DNA from: Cyprinodon diabolis
Taxonomy: Eukaryota > Chordata > Actinopteri > Cyprinodontiformes > Cyprinodontidae
Assembly: GCA_030533445.1 (NCBI GenBank)
Contig: CM060071.1
Span: 4,570,520-4,634,519, forward strand
Length of the DNA stretch: 64,000 bases
Reading direction: 5' to 3'
Under the pieces are notes generated by a model. It was given only the letters and a program-made list of their open reading frames with translations, was not told the origin of the DNA and searched no databases. Below are positions 21,596-33,370 of the stretch, in pieces. A program made the translations under genes and the position numbers. The stretch's first letter is position 1, and every line of letters begins with the position of its first letter.

Positions 21596-21762
21596 AAGAA
21601 GAATTTAAGAACTTGTGTTTATTAGGCCTCAGAACAATGCAATTAAAACCCAAATACATGCAATTGTAAAATAAAAAAGTCAAAATCATTTCCCAAAATA
21701 ATGATAAGAAATGTATTAATTGTGCAAAGTATTTTTAATGCATTTTTTTTTAAATCTCCCTC

Positions 21763-21779
21763 TCGCCACTAGGGGGTGC
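21763..21779 (+). promoter_or_regulatory. CTCF-like core
   Basis: GCCACTAGGGGGTGCTG resembles the CTCF core on the plus strand. Confidence 0.25.
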
Positions 21780-22203
21780 TGCAGCACCCCAGCTTCCCAC
21801 AATAACTAAACAATCAAGACTATTTGAGTGGAACTTTTTCATTAATTTAACCCTGCGGCCAATCAAAATCAAGGATCTTCCCAGATCATGCTATAATAAG
21901 AATAAATGTCTAGATCCCTCGCAAAAACATAAACTGAGAGGGCAATTGCGGAGAAGAAGAAGAAGGTAAGTTTTTCCTTTGATTCCAATGAAAACAATCT
22001 ATCTGAGCTTCCTGTTTTTCTCCTCATTAAGGGTCTGGTGCCACATTGGTTGATAATCATCTCCCTCTGGTGGTCTGGAGGACCTCTGTTATGCGGAACT
22101 AGTTTGCAGCTTTTCTTAATGTGCAGTCCTTTTATCTTTTTGCAGCTTTTCCCCTTTGCATGTGTTTGGTATTTGACTTGGCATAATTTATCTGTTTGCA
22201 GCA

Positions 22204-23330
22204 ATTCAGTTCAGTTTATTTATATAGCCCCAATTCACAACACATGTCATCTCAAGGCACTTTACGGTTCAACCAGATCATCCCGTCAGATTGATCCAAA
22301 GTTTTCTATCTAAGTAAAACCAGTTGATTGCATCGACTCATTGACTCGAAGGCAATCCCTCACACTAAGCATGCTTGTAGCGACAGTGGAGAAGAAAGAC
22401 TCCCTTTTAACAACAAGAAACCTCTAGCAGAACCAGGCTCAGTGTGAGCAGCCATCTGCAGAGGCTGACTGGGGTTCAAGGAGACAGAAGCAGAGATACA
22501 AAAGGCAACTGTAAAAGGCGGCCTCGTCCAGGAAAAAACACAGCCAGGCAGACGAGCTCCGAGCCAGCTCCCATGTCAGAGGATGAAGAGAGCACATCCA
22601 GCTATTTACAGTCAAGGAAACAGGACCACACTGAAAAACAGGCCAATCTCCTACATCTAGAAACAAAGGTGTTGATGGCCGCAGCCCAGCTGATATTTCT
22701 CTCCAGGATGGAGTTACAGCCAAATGGGAACAGACCAGATGAAGCTAATATGAGAAAAGGCAGAGAGAGCAGAACGTTAGAGATTGAACTAACAGATTCT
22801 GCAGAGTGGGAGAATAGAGATAGAATGATGCAGAATGATGAAATAGGGGTCCCTATGTCCTCCAGCAGTCTAAGCCTATAGCAGCATAACTATAGAGATA
22901 GCTCAGGATAACCTGAGCCACTCTAACTATAAGCTTTATCAAAAAGGAAAGTTTTAAGCCTAGCCTTAAAAGTAGACAGGGTGTCTGCCTCACGGACTAA
23001 AACTGGTAGTTGGTTCCACAGGAGAGGAGCCTGATAACTAAAAGATCTGCCTCCCATTCTACTTTTAGAAATTCTAGGAACCACTAGTAAACCTGCAGAT
23101 TGAGAGTGAAGTGCTCTGTTAGGAACATAAGCAACAATCAGATCTCTGATATCAGATGGAGCTTGGCCATTTAAGGCTTTATATGTGAGAAGGAGGATTT
23201 TAAATTCTATTCTGGATTTAACAGGAAGCCAATGAAGAGAAGCCAGGATAGGAGAGATATGATCTCCTAGCAGCAGGTTTCCACTCTGCTGCTCTTTCTG
23301 TAAAATCATTTCTGCATTTCTCTTTTGCGC
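22204..23330 (-). mobile_element. L2/CR1-type LINE 3' end, copy A
   Basis: The minus-strand frame at 23309-22923 has the C-terminal tail of L2/CR1-type reverse transcriptases: HISPILASLHWLPVKSRIEF, KILLLTYKALNGQAPSDIRD, GGRSFSYQAPLLWNQLPV and LKTFLFDKAYS. The 3' UTR follows (22900-22204), ending in the common TTTATTTATATAG/TTCAATTCA-type tail. It is 5'-truncated and lies just downstream of gdf2. Confidence 0.88.
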
Positions 23331-23499
23331 ATCTGTTTAGTAACCCCCTTGTGTTTTCAGTACTTTTCATATTCGCAGTGCTTTAATACATTTGAGTACA
23401 TTTTCCCCTCAGCCTCATGTAAATAAATCCAATAAAACTAAATTTCTCTAAAGTAGATGATAAAGCAACAAGGAGTCTTTAACAAGTGTCTTCTTCCGA

Positions 23500-24416
23500 C
23501 TATCTGCAGCCACACTCCGCCACCTTCATCTCCTCGTAAAGGTATCTGATAGTGATGCGTCCGTTCTCCTGATACATGACAGTTATGGGGTCCAGTTTTA
23601 TCGGCACACAGCAAGCCATGTTGGCCCTCCCCGGGTCCCTGAGGTTGAGGAGCGTCTGGATGAGGGCATGTTTGGATGGCGTTGACTCATCTGTCAGAGG
23701 GTAGGAACACATCCCTCGGCACTCGAAGGCGTCGTACTCTGGAGGCGCCACGATCCAGCTGTCCCATCCGATGTCTTTAAAGCTGACTTTGAGCGACCTT
23801 CGGTGGCAGTATTCTCTATCGGCCTTTCGTTTCGCTCTCCGTCGACGCTGAGCCTGGGGGCCCTCACTTGGAACTCGACTCCCTCTGTTCCAGTCGGCCC
23901 CAGTGTGAAGCAAAGTCTCCTCCTGATGAAGGATCATCTCTGTGAGCTCCTTCTTTGCCTCCCCCCTTCTGCTATTAAAGTCATCTGAAAAGACTATTAA
24001 TGCAGCTGCAGCATTATCTCCAACAGACAGGCTCATGTTCAAACAGCCCGTTCCCTCTGAGCTGTCAGGGGCTCCACAGTCCTTCCTATTTACCACCACA
24101 TCAAATGCAGTTCCTAATCCACCTAATTTAATCCAGCCCTGAACTGCTGTGGTCACGTCAAATGTCGCCCATGTGCTCTGAGAGGCCGTTACCTCTTCGC
24201 CATCTAGCAGATGTGAAGTCGAAGTAAAATTGCTGCCATCGGCTTCGTAGACGTGGACAGAGGCTTTGAAGCTCTGCGACGAGCCGTTAGCCGCGGCATC
24301 TGGAAGGAAGAGCAGCTGTAATTCAGCAGTGATGATGGTTTCATGGTCCGGGACGCTGACGTTGAACTGCAGCCTCCACCTCGACTCGGGGCCAAAGGTC
24401 GTCAGCAGACTCAGAC
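23500..24416 (-). CDS. gdf2: gdf2 (BMP9) exon 2: prodomain end and mature ligand
   Basis: This second coding exon (917 nt) begins after the acceptor TCTTCATCAG and completes a Gly codon split with exon 1 (G|GT). It codes residues 117-421. The prodomain ends at the furin-type site RRAKR (309-313). The 108-residue mature domain has all seven cystine-knot cysteines (EYC, FEC, GMC, ACC, ECGCR) and the BMP9/BMP10-class signature FKDIGWDSWIVAPPEYDAFE. The final VAECGCR matches GDF2 rather than the VSECGCR of BMP10, and the gdf10 neighbour supports GDF2. Family role: a circulating ligand signalling through ALK1/BMPR2 on endothelium. Stop TAG at 23502-23500. The overlapping plus-strand frames are shadows. 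Confidence 0.93.
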
Positions 24417-25079
24417 CTGATGAAGACATTTAAATAAATCAGTTCTTTTTCTCCCCTTATTTAATTATGGAGTTAATTGTGATCCATTATTGTTCCAAGC
24501 AGGAATTTTGAAAAAAATGAAAGCAATCGAAGGAATCAAAATTTGATAAACTTCTTAGTATGTATATTAAATTTTGTTTAGAATGTTTGTTGTTTTCTCT
24601 GATTTAATTTTTTTATACTGTATTTTAAAAAATATATTGCGTTTTTTTTTTTTTTTTATAGATTTTTTTATTTCGAGATTTTGTTTTTTCACATTTTTCT
24701 TTTACAGACTGAGTTTTGCCAGTTTCATTCTCTTCAAATTGTGTTTTACAGATCATGTTTTACTCGCCTCGAGTCCAAAATAAAAGCTTTCTCTTGATCA
24801 ATAAAAACAGTGAGCAGACCAATAAAAATGCATCTTTGAATCTCACCCCAGAGAAAAGCTCACCTCAAGAAGTCAAGAGAACATCATTGGTAAAACTCTG
24901 TTTGAAAAGAATCCAATTTGTAAAGCTCAATTTTGGAAAAAAGAAATGAAAAATATATATGAAAAAGAAAATATTAAGAATATTAAAAAAATAAAATGTA
25001 AACTACTTTGAAAATCATTTTTATCTCAAGTTTTCCATTTACAAAATGTGTTTTTTGCTTGTTACAGTAATAGAATAAG

Positions 25080-25168
25080 GGGTGCAGTGGCGGCGCAGGA
25101 GTTAAGAGCGCGAGCCGAGTTCAGAGACCGTCGCAGCAGGTTCCAGTCCCGCTCGCAAGTCTATTGGG
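25080..25168 (+). repeat. tRNA-derived SINE head
   Basis: GCAGTGGCGGCGCAGGAGTT (A-box region) and GCAGGTTCCAGTCCCGCTCG (B box) have tRNA-like spacing. The SINE body is not recognised, because the inverted-repeat element begins right after. Confidence 0.6.
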
Positions 25169-25169
25169 C

Positions 25170-26335
25170 GCAGTTTGTAAAGTTAAGCAGCCAAATATTA
25201 GGAGCAATATTTATGGTTATTTAGCTTGTTTTAGGATAAAAATAAGGGTTTTATCTTTTCCAATTAATTTTTTCACTATGACTTTTATTTATTTATAAAA
25301 AACTTACTTATAAATATTCAGTTTGGAGCTAAATATTTAACTTTCAAATTAAATATTACATTTTTTAATATTCAGCTCCACACAAAATATTTAGTTTTTT
25401 ACATGGCGCCTAGGCAGAAGTTCAACTAAAGAAACGAATTGCTTTACTGCATCCACCTGCGACACAGCCAATCAGCTTTGAACCACGCCTCCACGAAAGC
25501 CAATCAGCATTCAGAGTTCATCTTAAAAGGCCTCCGATCGTGTACCATAAACTTTATTGTGATGACTGCGATTCAACCCCCCTCCAGCCCCTCCTCCACC
25601 ATCGTAGCTAAAGCTTCATCAGAGCGTCATTCCTCCAGGACTCTTACTGCGTTCCCTGTCTCATTTCAACCGGTCCAGCAGAAGACCGCCATGTTGAGCC
25701 TGGTTCTGCCAGCGGTTTCTTCCCAACGGGGAGTTTTTCCTCTCCACGGTCGCGTCATGCTTGCTCATCATGGACAGGTTCTCTCAACCTGTGTTATCCA
25801 ACTGGGCTTCCATCTTCCAGGTCCCTGAGTGAAGCTCTAGTATCAGCTCACACAATCCACTGGATCTCCTCATAAAGCTCAGCAGACCGTCTCTCTAACC
25901 AGCAGTCTACAGACTGACCAACTTCCTCTATCTCCACTCCACCACCAGTTTCAGGTCTGGGGGGGAAACAGCCCTATTCTTTACTCCTCTTGATGCATAT
26001 TTATCAAAACTCAGCGCTATATATCAATATATTTCTTCTAATTGTCTTTTCGCTTCGTGTGAGTTTTCAGATTAAAAATAAATATTTAGCTCCAACCTAC
26101 TATTTAATTTGTTAGCTCCAAACTGAATGTTTAGTTTTTTAAATATTAAATGTTATATAAATATTTTGGTCCAAATGAAATATATATTTAACAAACTAAA
26201 TATTTAGTTTTAGAAATGAATGAATCATATAGTGAAAAAAAAATAAAACCCTTATTTTTCTCTTAAAACACGCTAAATAACCATAAATATTGCTTCTAAT
26301 TTGTGATTCCTTAACTTTATGCAACTCATTTATCC
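25170..26335. mobile_element. Element with about 230-bp terminal inverted repeats
   Basis: The left arm, about 25179-25400 (TTAGGAGCAATATTTATGG, TTAGCTTGTTTTAGG, AAATAAGGGTTTTAT), is mirrored by about 26070-26330 with roughly 85-90% apparent agreement. The inner part (25560-25960) is a separate repeat related to the L2-type 3' region. Long inverted arms fit a foldback-like DNA transposon. No transposase and no clear TSD. Confidence 0.65.
25560..25960 (+). repeat. Interspersed repeat (L2-tail-related), mirrored at 46455-46770
   Basis: The stretch from CCCTCCAGCCCCTCCTCCACC through GAGCCTGGTTCTGCCAGCGG to CAGCAGACCGTCTCTCTAACC recurs as reverse complement at 46455-46770. Confidence 0.8.
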
Positions 26336-26564
26336 CATTTCCTGTCTGCTTACTTTAAAAGATAATAAATATAGAGGCCAATAGAACCTAAAAAAGAATT
26401 AATACATTATTTATGAATAAAATTCACTTCATACAAACTGTATCAACATTAGTAAAATCTGCAAAAAAAATATAAAACTTGTTCTCAGGGGTGCAGTAGA
26501 TTAGTGCATTTTCTTAAAACAAAAATGATTTAACCACAATAAATAATATCAATAAATCAGTGGT

Positions 26565-27435
26565 CTCATGATGTGCCAGACATGTGCATTAAGTGTTTGG
26601 AAGGAAAGGATGTTCTGTATCACTGCATATGGGATTGCCCAAATATAAACAAATATGGGAAAGAAATTGTTCTGACTTTATCTGAGATCATTAGAGTGAA
26701 GATACCTGACCTGGCAGAAATATGTATATTGGTATATATGCAAAAAAACTTTATAGTTACTCCTAACGAGTCTGCTTATATTGATTTTGGACTCCTGCAG
26801 GCGAGGAAGATGATATGTCTGTCAAGGAGAAAGATGGATGTGCCCTCGATACATATGTGGATAAAGGAGACGGCATCTTGTATTATGTTGGAAAGACTGC
26901 ACTGCAAAAAATGTAAATCTACATAAGTCATTTTTTTCTTAAAATAAGTACATTTTTTCTTGAATTGAGGAGATAAAAGGGACATTTTGCCAATTGACCT
27001 AGACAATTTACATTTAAAATAAGAAAAAACAATTGTATTGTCTTGTTTCAAGTGCATATTACCTAATTATCTTATTCTAAGAGTAAAAATACCCATTACA
27101 TTAAGGGTAAATATGCTTAATTTCAGAAATATTTCCTTATTTCTAGATCGTTTTTCAGTGTGACTTATATAATCAGGGGAAAGGCTGCAGAGGCTATATG
27201 GAATCCTTTCATTCGAGTTTTATTTTTTAACATCGAAGAGCTCAAACAACTCAAAACTTCTGTGTTGATATGTGTTGTTGAGTGTTTGTGTTTTATTAAG
27301 TTTTATGTAATTTTTTTAATGTGTGAAGTATGTGAATGTTTTGTGGAAATTGTGTCCGTTCACTTTATGGATGTTATTGTTTTGATTACTTTCTCTTTGT
27401 ACAAGTAAAATATACATACAAAACCCAATAAAAAT
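26565..27435 (+). mobile_element. L1 ORF2 C-terminal fragment, split by a MITE
   Basis: The frame MPDMCIKCLEGKDVLYHCIW, then DVPSIHMWIKETASCIMLERL, is the C-terminal zinc-knuckle-like tail of L1 ORF2. After the MITE (26899-27161) L1 coding resumes as TYIIRGKAAEAIWNPFI, and AATAAA occurs at about 27428. Severely 5'-truncated; lies in the gdf2 intron in the opposite direction to the gene. Confidence 0.85.
26899..27161. mobile_element. MITE inserted in the L1 fragment
   Basis: Runs from CACTGCAAAAAATG to TTTTTCAGTG, sister of the copy at 20404. The L1 frame resumes right after it. GACT flanks both sides (26895-26898, 27162-27165), a possible short target duplication. Confidence 0.7.
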
Positions 27436-28121
27436 ATTGTTGAATAATTATTAATAATAATGAAAAGCAACGATTCATGCAATAATTTATCAGCGGCTGC
27501 TTCTGTTTTACGCTGCGACAGAAGGGCACTTCCAGCGGAAGTGATATGGCTGTAATAACAGTTCTGGTCCAACTGGTTTTAATATTATTAATATCATGGG
27601 ATAGAAATATTTTTCAATTAATGACAAAAAGAGGGAAATAATACAATGAATATATCAGATGTAATCTTTTCTTTTCTGTCTTATGAGTCCCTTTTGTCCC
27701 GAATTGCTTCTATATTTTGAGGAACAGTTATAAAAGATGTCAGAAATAATGACTTCCTGTTAATCTTTATATTGGGAATTTAGTTACATTTCAATTCTGT
27801 AACTTTTAAATAGACGAGACATAAAATCAACAAACAATCAAAGAGTCAAGAGACTCTTGTCGTTTTGTGTGTGTGTGGGGGTGGTGGGGTTCGGCTTGGA
27901 GGCTATCATAGTTCACAGACTGAGAGAGAATTTGTTTCTGAATAATATGTGATTCGAGCTTTATATATTATATATTTTAGATACAGGGAGGATACGATTT
28001 GGGTTTGTAATTTGTTGTTCATAAACAATGAAACCAGAACAAAAACATAGAACTGGCATTTAATCTTTCTAATCTGGTTTCCATTAAAGACACATTCTTG
28101 GTGCCTCCATGGTTTACGTAC

Positions 28122-28470
28122 CTTGGACGGCGAAGCTTCGTATGACATCAAACTGTGGGACTGCTGACCTATTTGAGGCGTATTTGTTGTACAGCTCCAC
28201 CATGAACTGAGGGGGCGAGATCCTGCGATCCTCCTGTGGAACGTAGGAAAGGTTGAGCTTCTTCAGAAAACCGTCCTTCATTTCTGCCAAGAAGTCCTCC
28301 ATTTGAGACTCTGCATCCTCTTCCTCTAACAGGTCCTCCGACAACTGCAAGTAGAATTTCTCAAGATCCTTGCTTTGGACGCTGTTATTGAGAGGCTTAC
28401 AGGTGCAGGAGGCAATAAAAAGTACCAGAGTCACAAACATCTGCAGTAGAAAGGTCCTGAATAACTTCAT
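28122..28470 (-). CDS. gdf2: gdf2 (BMP9) exon 1: signal peptide and prodomain start
   Basis: First coding exon (349 nt, 116 codons plus one base), ATG at 28470. The hydrophobic start MKLFRTFLLQMFVTLVLFIA with cleavage near Cys24/Lys25 is a secretory signal. The prodomain begins after it, with KDGFLKKLNLSYVP and PPQFMVELYNKYAS, the conserved alpha-helix region of BMP prodomains. The donor CCAAG|GTACGT leaves phase 1, which joins exactly to exon 2. The total product is 421 aa, close to mammalian GDF2. Start choice is clear because the next Met is inside the signal core. Confidence 0.93.
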
Positions 28471-28830
28471 TTTGATTAAAAGTTTGTAAATCCCTTAGCA
28501 GGGAACCACTTTAGCTTCTAAAATGAGACTTTACTGTTTCAAAGTTTGAAAATGTCAATCCCCGGTACCAGAATGACAGTCCTGTTATCCGTTCCCATGC
28601 CTCAAGAGTAAACAGAGGGATTAGTGTCAACCAAAAAGTAGCTTGTCCTGTTTATCACTGCCATTGATGCCTTTTTTACAGCTTTGTTATCATCAGGAGG
28701 CTGTCCGCTAATGAGGACAATGTAAACACCCGACAGTGGTAATGAAGACAGGCGCTGGCAACTGTGAGCATTTTGACAAGCAGACATTTCCACTAAATTA
28801 ACCTTTTTCCGGATACAGGGGGATATGCAG

Positions 28831-28840
28831 CCTTATATCC
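28831..28840 (-). promoter_or_regulatory. Possible gdf2 TATA box
   Basis: The minus strand reads GGATATAAGG about 360 bp above the gdf2 ATG. If used, the 5' UTR would contain a 63-codon upstream ORF (28793-28602). Unproven. Confidence 0.3.
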
Positions 28841-28859
28841 ACAGGCCTGAACTTATTAT

Positions 28860-29320
28860 GGCCCTTTTTTACAGCATTTAAGCTTTTTAGTAAAACTAAT
28901 CTGTGAAGTTTGTCGTGTTTTTGGATTCAGCTTCCTTTGATCCGGTGAAGCCAACTGCCTTCAGGAATCACCTGTTAAGTCAATAAAGTCCACCTTTGTG
29001 TAATTCAGTCTGAGCTATTTTCTGAATTTATCATAACTATAAGAACTCAAGTGAACAAACAACATCATAGACAATGTCAGGCTGCGTAACCGAGCCATCC
29101 CTCCAGGATGCTGTCACAGATGAACAGAACCAAGCCAGACAAAGATACTGTGGTCAGAAAAAGCAAAGAACTGATATGTTGAAGTTAATCTGATTATTAA
29201 TTCAGAATATGAGAATTTAAGCAGAAAAAGTGGTCCCTATGTCACCCAGCACTCCAAGTCAAGATCAGCATAAAGTAAATATAGAAATAGCCCAGGTGGA
29301 CCTGAGCCACTCTAACTATC
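28860..29320. other. Non-coding stretch upstream of gdf2
   Basis: No gene seen. The right part (29230-29310) carries eroded L2-repeat words (AGCACTCCAAG, GACCTGAGCCACTCTAACTA). Confidence 0.4.
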
Positions 29321-29324
29321 AATT

Positions 29325-30555
29325 CAGTTTATTTATATAGCGCCAAATTCACAACACGTCATCTCAAGGCACTTTACAGTTCAACCAGATCATACAGTCA
29401 AATTGATACAAAGTTTTCTATCTAAGGAAAAACAGTTGATTGCATCGACTCATTGACTCAAATACAATCCCTCACACTAAGCATGCTTGTAGCGAAAGTG
29501 GAGAGGAAAAACTCCCTTTTAACAGGAAGAAACCTCCAGCAGAACCAGGCTCAGTGTGAGCGGCCATCTGCTGAGGCCGACTGGGGTTCAAGGAGACAGA
29601 AGCAGAGATACAAAAAGCAGCTGTAAAAGGCGGCCCCGTCCAGGAAACACACAGCCAGGCAGACGAGCTCCAAGGCAGCTCCCATGCCAGAGGATGAAGA
29701 GAGCACATCCACCCAGCCACGGCCAGAGAAACAGGACCACACTGGAAAACAGGCCGATCTCCAACATCTACAAAAGGGTGTTGATGGAAGCAGCACAGCT
29801 GATGTTTCTTTCCTGGATGACATCACAGCCAAACAGGAACAGACGAGGCAAAGCTACTCTGAGGAAAAGCAGAGAGAGCAGAAGGTTAGAGATTGAACTA
29901 ACAGATTCTGCAGAATAGGAGAACAGAGAGAGAATGAAGCAGAATGATGAAATGGGGGTCCCTATGTCCTCCAGAAGTCTAAGCCTATAGCAGCATAACT
30001 ATAGAGATAGCTCAGGATACCTTAGAGCCACCCTAACTATAAGCTTTATCAAAAAGGAAAGTTTTAAGTCTAGCCTTAAAAGTAGACAGGGTGTCTGCCT
30101 CACGGACTAAAACTGGTAGTTGGTTCCACAGGAGAGGAGCCTGATAACTAAAAGATCTGCCTCCCATTCTACTTTTAGAAATTCTAGGAACCACTAGTAA
30201 ACCTGCAGATTGAGAGCGAAGTGCTCTGTTAGGAACATAAGGAACAATCAGATCTCTGATATCAGATGGAGCTTGGCCATTTAAGGCTTTATATGTGAGA
30301 AGGAGGATTTTAAATTCTATTCTGAATTTAACAGGAAGCCAATGAAGAGAAGACAGGATAGGAGAGATATGATCTCTCTTTTTCATTTTCATCAGAACTC
30401 TGGCTGCAGCATTTTGGATCAGCTGAAGGCTTTTAACTACAGTTTGTGGACTTCCTGATAGTAAAGAATTACAATAGTCCAGCCTTGAAGTAACAATTGC
30501 ATGGACTAGTTTCTCAGCATCACCCCTGGACAGGAGATTTCTAATTTTTTCTAAA
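29325..30555 (-). mobile_element. L2/CR1-type LINE 3' end, copy B
   Basis: This is the longest plain copy. The minus strand has reverse-transcriptase C-terminal words in two frames (SRLDYCNSLLSGSPQTVV, LIQNAAARVLMK), then HISPILSSLHWLPVKFRIEF and the same tail as copy A at 30392-30033. A 3' UTR follows, down to the TTTATTTATATAG end at 29325. Confidence 0.88.
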
Positions 30556-30560
30556 CTATG

Positions 30561-30780
30561 GCTCTGTTCGAATTAATGGGCTGCTTCCTCTGAAGGCCAG
30601 AGTTTGAAGGCGTCATAAACGTACGTCATAGCGCAGCGCCGAGGTCTGGTCAGGTTTCCAAGACTCCTGGTTATGCAGCCTACAAATGTGTCCTTCTTTT
30701 TGCCCGATTTGAAGGACGGGTCCGATGTATCCTCTCTATCCTTGGATATCCCAGAATTCATTGCAAGACCAAGCAAGCCG
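30561..30780. repeat. Dispersed repeat beginning GGCTCTGTTCGAATT
   Basis: GGCTCTGTTCGAATTAATGG recurs with one change at 59149 (in gdf10 intron 1), followed by GGGCTGC(T/G)TC in both. It looks like the terminus of a DNA-transposon family. Bodies diverge. Confidence 0.45.
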
Positions 30781-31057
30781 GCTGCTCCGTGATCAGTGGA
30801 AATTGTACTTGGCGCTGAAAAGTGGTGAATATTGGAAGTTCAGTTTAATATAAAATATTAGTGTGAATAGTTCCATCTGAAATGAATGAAAATAGTTGTT
30901 TTAATGGTTATTGAGTCAGATATGTGGCGATAATGTTTGATTTATCTAAAGGTTTTTATCTGTTACTGTATAAATGGGTTTGGCTGTAATTTAAGGACAA
31001 ATTCTAATAGATCTGCAGGGTGGGGACTATAAATCTGATAGGATTTTTATTTTTTAA

Positions 31058-31410
31058 TTGCTATTTTGCACAATTTGCTTAACTAAGTATTTTCTGTTGA
31101 ATATTGAACTGACTGTCCCATGGGAAGAGGGGTGTGAACAGGCCTTTGAAAGGAAAAGTGGAAAGTACCAAGACCTTCTGCATGAGTGCAGAGAGAAGGA
31201 ATGGCAGTCATGGTTGTTCCCAGTCGAGGTCGGTTGTCGAGGGTTCCCTGCCCAGTCTGTATGGAGAATGTTCACAGCCATTGGATTGGGAGGGAGGGAA
31301 AGAAAGGTTGCAGCTGGGGGAGCCAGCGGAAAAAGCCTCATGCTGGTTATGGAGTAGGAGGGAGGAGGTTAGCTGGAAGCCAGGAGGAGGAGATGGGCAG
31401 TGACTTGGCC
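31058..31410 (+). mobile_element. Retroelement C-terminal ORF fragment (VGCRGF-type)
   Basis: IELTVPWEEGCEQAFERKS, CREKEWQSWLFPVEVGCRGF and then KASCWLWSRR in a shifted frame match a C-terminal region seen in many fish and invertebrate retroelement proteins (PWE...A.ERK..KY..L...CR..GW....PVEVGCRGF). Frame-broken and partial. Family level only. Confidence 0.6.
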
Positions 31411-31649
31411 ACCACTGCCGACCCACCACCGGGAGGCTGTAGTGGTTCAGGGTCGAAACAGCCAGTGAACGGTGGATGCCACCTGATGACATTGATTCCT
31501 CCTGGCCAAGGCTACATTCACTCAGGGTGAATGAAAGAGAAGCATCTTCGGGTGTATATGTATTTTCTGTTGAATATAAGAGATTTTGCAGATATATTTT
31601 TTATACATGCATTGTTTAGATTTACTTATATATTTCTACCTCTTTTATA

Positions 31650-31740
31650 GATAAGAATAGAATAGAAAATCTCTTTATTGTCCCACAATGAGGAAATTTA
31701 CAGCAGCAAAAAAAATATTGAAAAAAATGGTCACAAAAAT
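31650..31740 (-). repeat. LINE-type 3' terminal repeat
   Basis: GAATAGAATAGAAAATCTCTTTATTGTCCCACAATG, read in parts, is the common fish LINE 3' end with an (AGAAT)n tail; the element points left. Confidence 0.5.
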
Positions 31741-32560
31741 GTGGACCTTAGAAAAATATATAAGAATAACATGATAGTGAAGAGTTAAGAGTTAAGTTAA
31801 AATCCTGTACTGTAAAGTGTTTTAACAATATAAAACTGCTCACCTGGAGAATAAATAACCAATATGCAGCTATGGACATTTTTACAGTAATGGATATTTG
31901 AAAATAGCAGCATCATCAGAGATGTGCAGAATGACAGCAGCAGGTTATTTAACTGACTAAGGTTTCTATCATTACATCTGATTTTATTTGTTCCTGCTCC
32001 CGGTGGTTGGAACCTTTTTTCCACTCTGTATTCTCATGAGTGTAGTCTTTGTTCTCTTTACAACAACAAAAAAAAAAAACAAAGCCGCCGAAGGCTGGAC
32101 CTGTTTGAATCCACAGCTAAAATTCTTCTGGTCTCCTTATTTTCACAGACTTTCCCACCTTAAGCAAAATACCCGATTTATAAATATCCCTGCCCACCTG
32201 GGCTTCACAGAAGGATGGCACAACAAGCAAAGAACTGTAGCTCCAAGCTACAACTAAAGACACCACTGGTAGGAGGTGATGAGATCATATGTTTATTTAA
32301 ATGGACAGTAAAAAATATTTAACATGATTCATATTTTGTGCAGTAAAACCACAAGAAATTTTGTTTGACAATATGTCTTAAATAATCGATATTATGGACA
32401 TCATGGTGTGCGGTACTTGCAATAAGCAATTTATTGTTTATTGATTTCATTTACAGTTAAGTTTTAAAAGCTGGTTTGAAAGGCAAAACATTCAAGAGAT
32501 TTCATTGTAATTCCTGGTAAGCATTTTTTTTTGTAGGTTATCAACCTACTCACATGTTTG
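31740..32560. other. Non-coding stretch
   Basis: No exon or repeat recognised. Confidence 0.4.
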
Positions 32561-32564
32561 TGAG

Positions 32565-33060
32565 ATGTGCGAAGTGCTCTATTAGGAACATAAGGAACAA
32601 TTACAGCAGAACGTTAGAGATTGAACTAACAGATTCTGCAAAGTGGGAAAATAGAGATAGAATGACGCAGAATGATGAAAAAGGGGTCCCTATGTCCTCC
32701 AGCAGTCTAAGCCTATAGCAGCAGAACTATAGAGATAGCTCAGGATAACCTGAGCCACTCTAACTATAAGCTTTATCAACAAGGAAAGTTTTAAGCCTAG
32801 CCTTAAAAGTACACAGGGTGTCTGCCTCACGGACTAAAACTGGTAGTTGGTTCCACAGGAGAAGAGCTTGATAACTAAAAGATCTACCTCCCATTCTACT
32901 TTTAGAAATTCTAGGAACCACTAGTAAACCTGCAGATTGGGAGAAAAGTGCTCTGTTAGGAACATAAGGAACAATCAGATCTCTGATATCAGATGGAGCT
33001 TGGCCATTTAAGGCTTTATATGTGAGAAGGAGGATTTTAAATTCTATTCTGGATTTAACA
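32565..33060 (-). mobile_element. L2/CR1-type LINE 3' end, copy C (truncated)
   Basis: The same RT tail (LTYKALNGQAPSDIRDLIVP, GGRSFSYQALLLWNQ) ends at about 33060, where Gypsy sequence starts abruptly. The 3' UTR is cut at about 32565, next to a duplicated piece (GTGCTCTATTAGGAACATAAGG). Confidence 0.85.
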
Positions 33061-33089
33061 TATATATACCCCATCAAACCCACATGTTC

Positions 33090-33370
33090 AAATACTACAA
33101 CATCTTCACTTAGTGAGAGTGGAGTGTCCTGGTGGTCTGTCAACAACGGCTGAACGCAACTCAAGCATGACCCATTGCAGGTGGTCAACCAAGTTAGCAT
33201 CAGTCAAAGAAGTGCAGCTTATCAGTGACCTGTGAAACCGCTCTCAGAACCCATTAGTCTGCGTATTGTACGCAGTGGGGCGGTGGATCTTGACCACTAG
33301 ACCCTCAGCCATTGTGGATCAAAGCTCTGAAACAAACTTTGGGTCCCTGTCGGTATCGAGACCATACCCC
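33090..33370 (-). mobile_element. Ty3/Gypsy integrase fragment
   Basis: On the minus strand TDRDPKFVSEL (33350 region), a shifted STMAEGLVVKIHRPTAYN, and ERFHRSLI ... LVDHLQWVMLELRS are the DD(35)E integrase core words of Gypsy elements (the usual pattern is DRG..F.S.LW, NG..ERFHR.LK). In-frame stops and shifts make it a dead fragment. It points opposite to the Gypsy remnant just to its right. Confidence 0.7.

Larger units (their letters stand above)
24417..28121 (-). other. gdf2 intron 1
   Basis: A 3.7-kb intron with donor CCAAG|GTACGT and acceptor TCATCAG. It holds poly-T/AT-rich DNA (24.43-25.07 kb), a SINE head, a long inverted-repeat element and an L1 3' fragment split by a MITE, each listed separately. 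Nothing recognised at 27.43-28.1 kb. Confidence 0.85.

Noticed and set aside
22444..22881. 145-codon plus frame, and the similar ones at 29556-29918 and 48467-48748
   Set aside because: They lie on the L2-type 3' UTR and recur with each copy, so they are repeat sequence, not genes.
23500..24416. Assignment as bmp10
   Set aside because: BMP10 shares the IGWDSWI core, but the VAECGCR end and the gdf10 neighbour favour gdf2. Not fully excluded without a tree.
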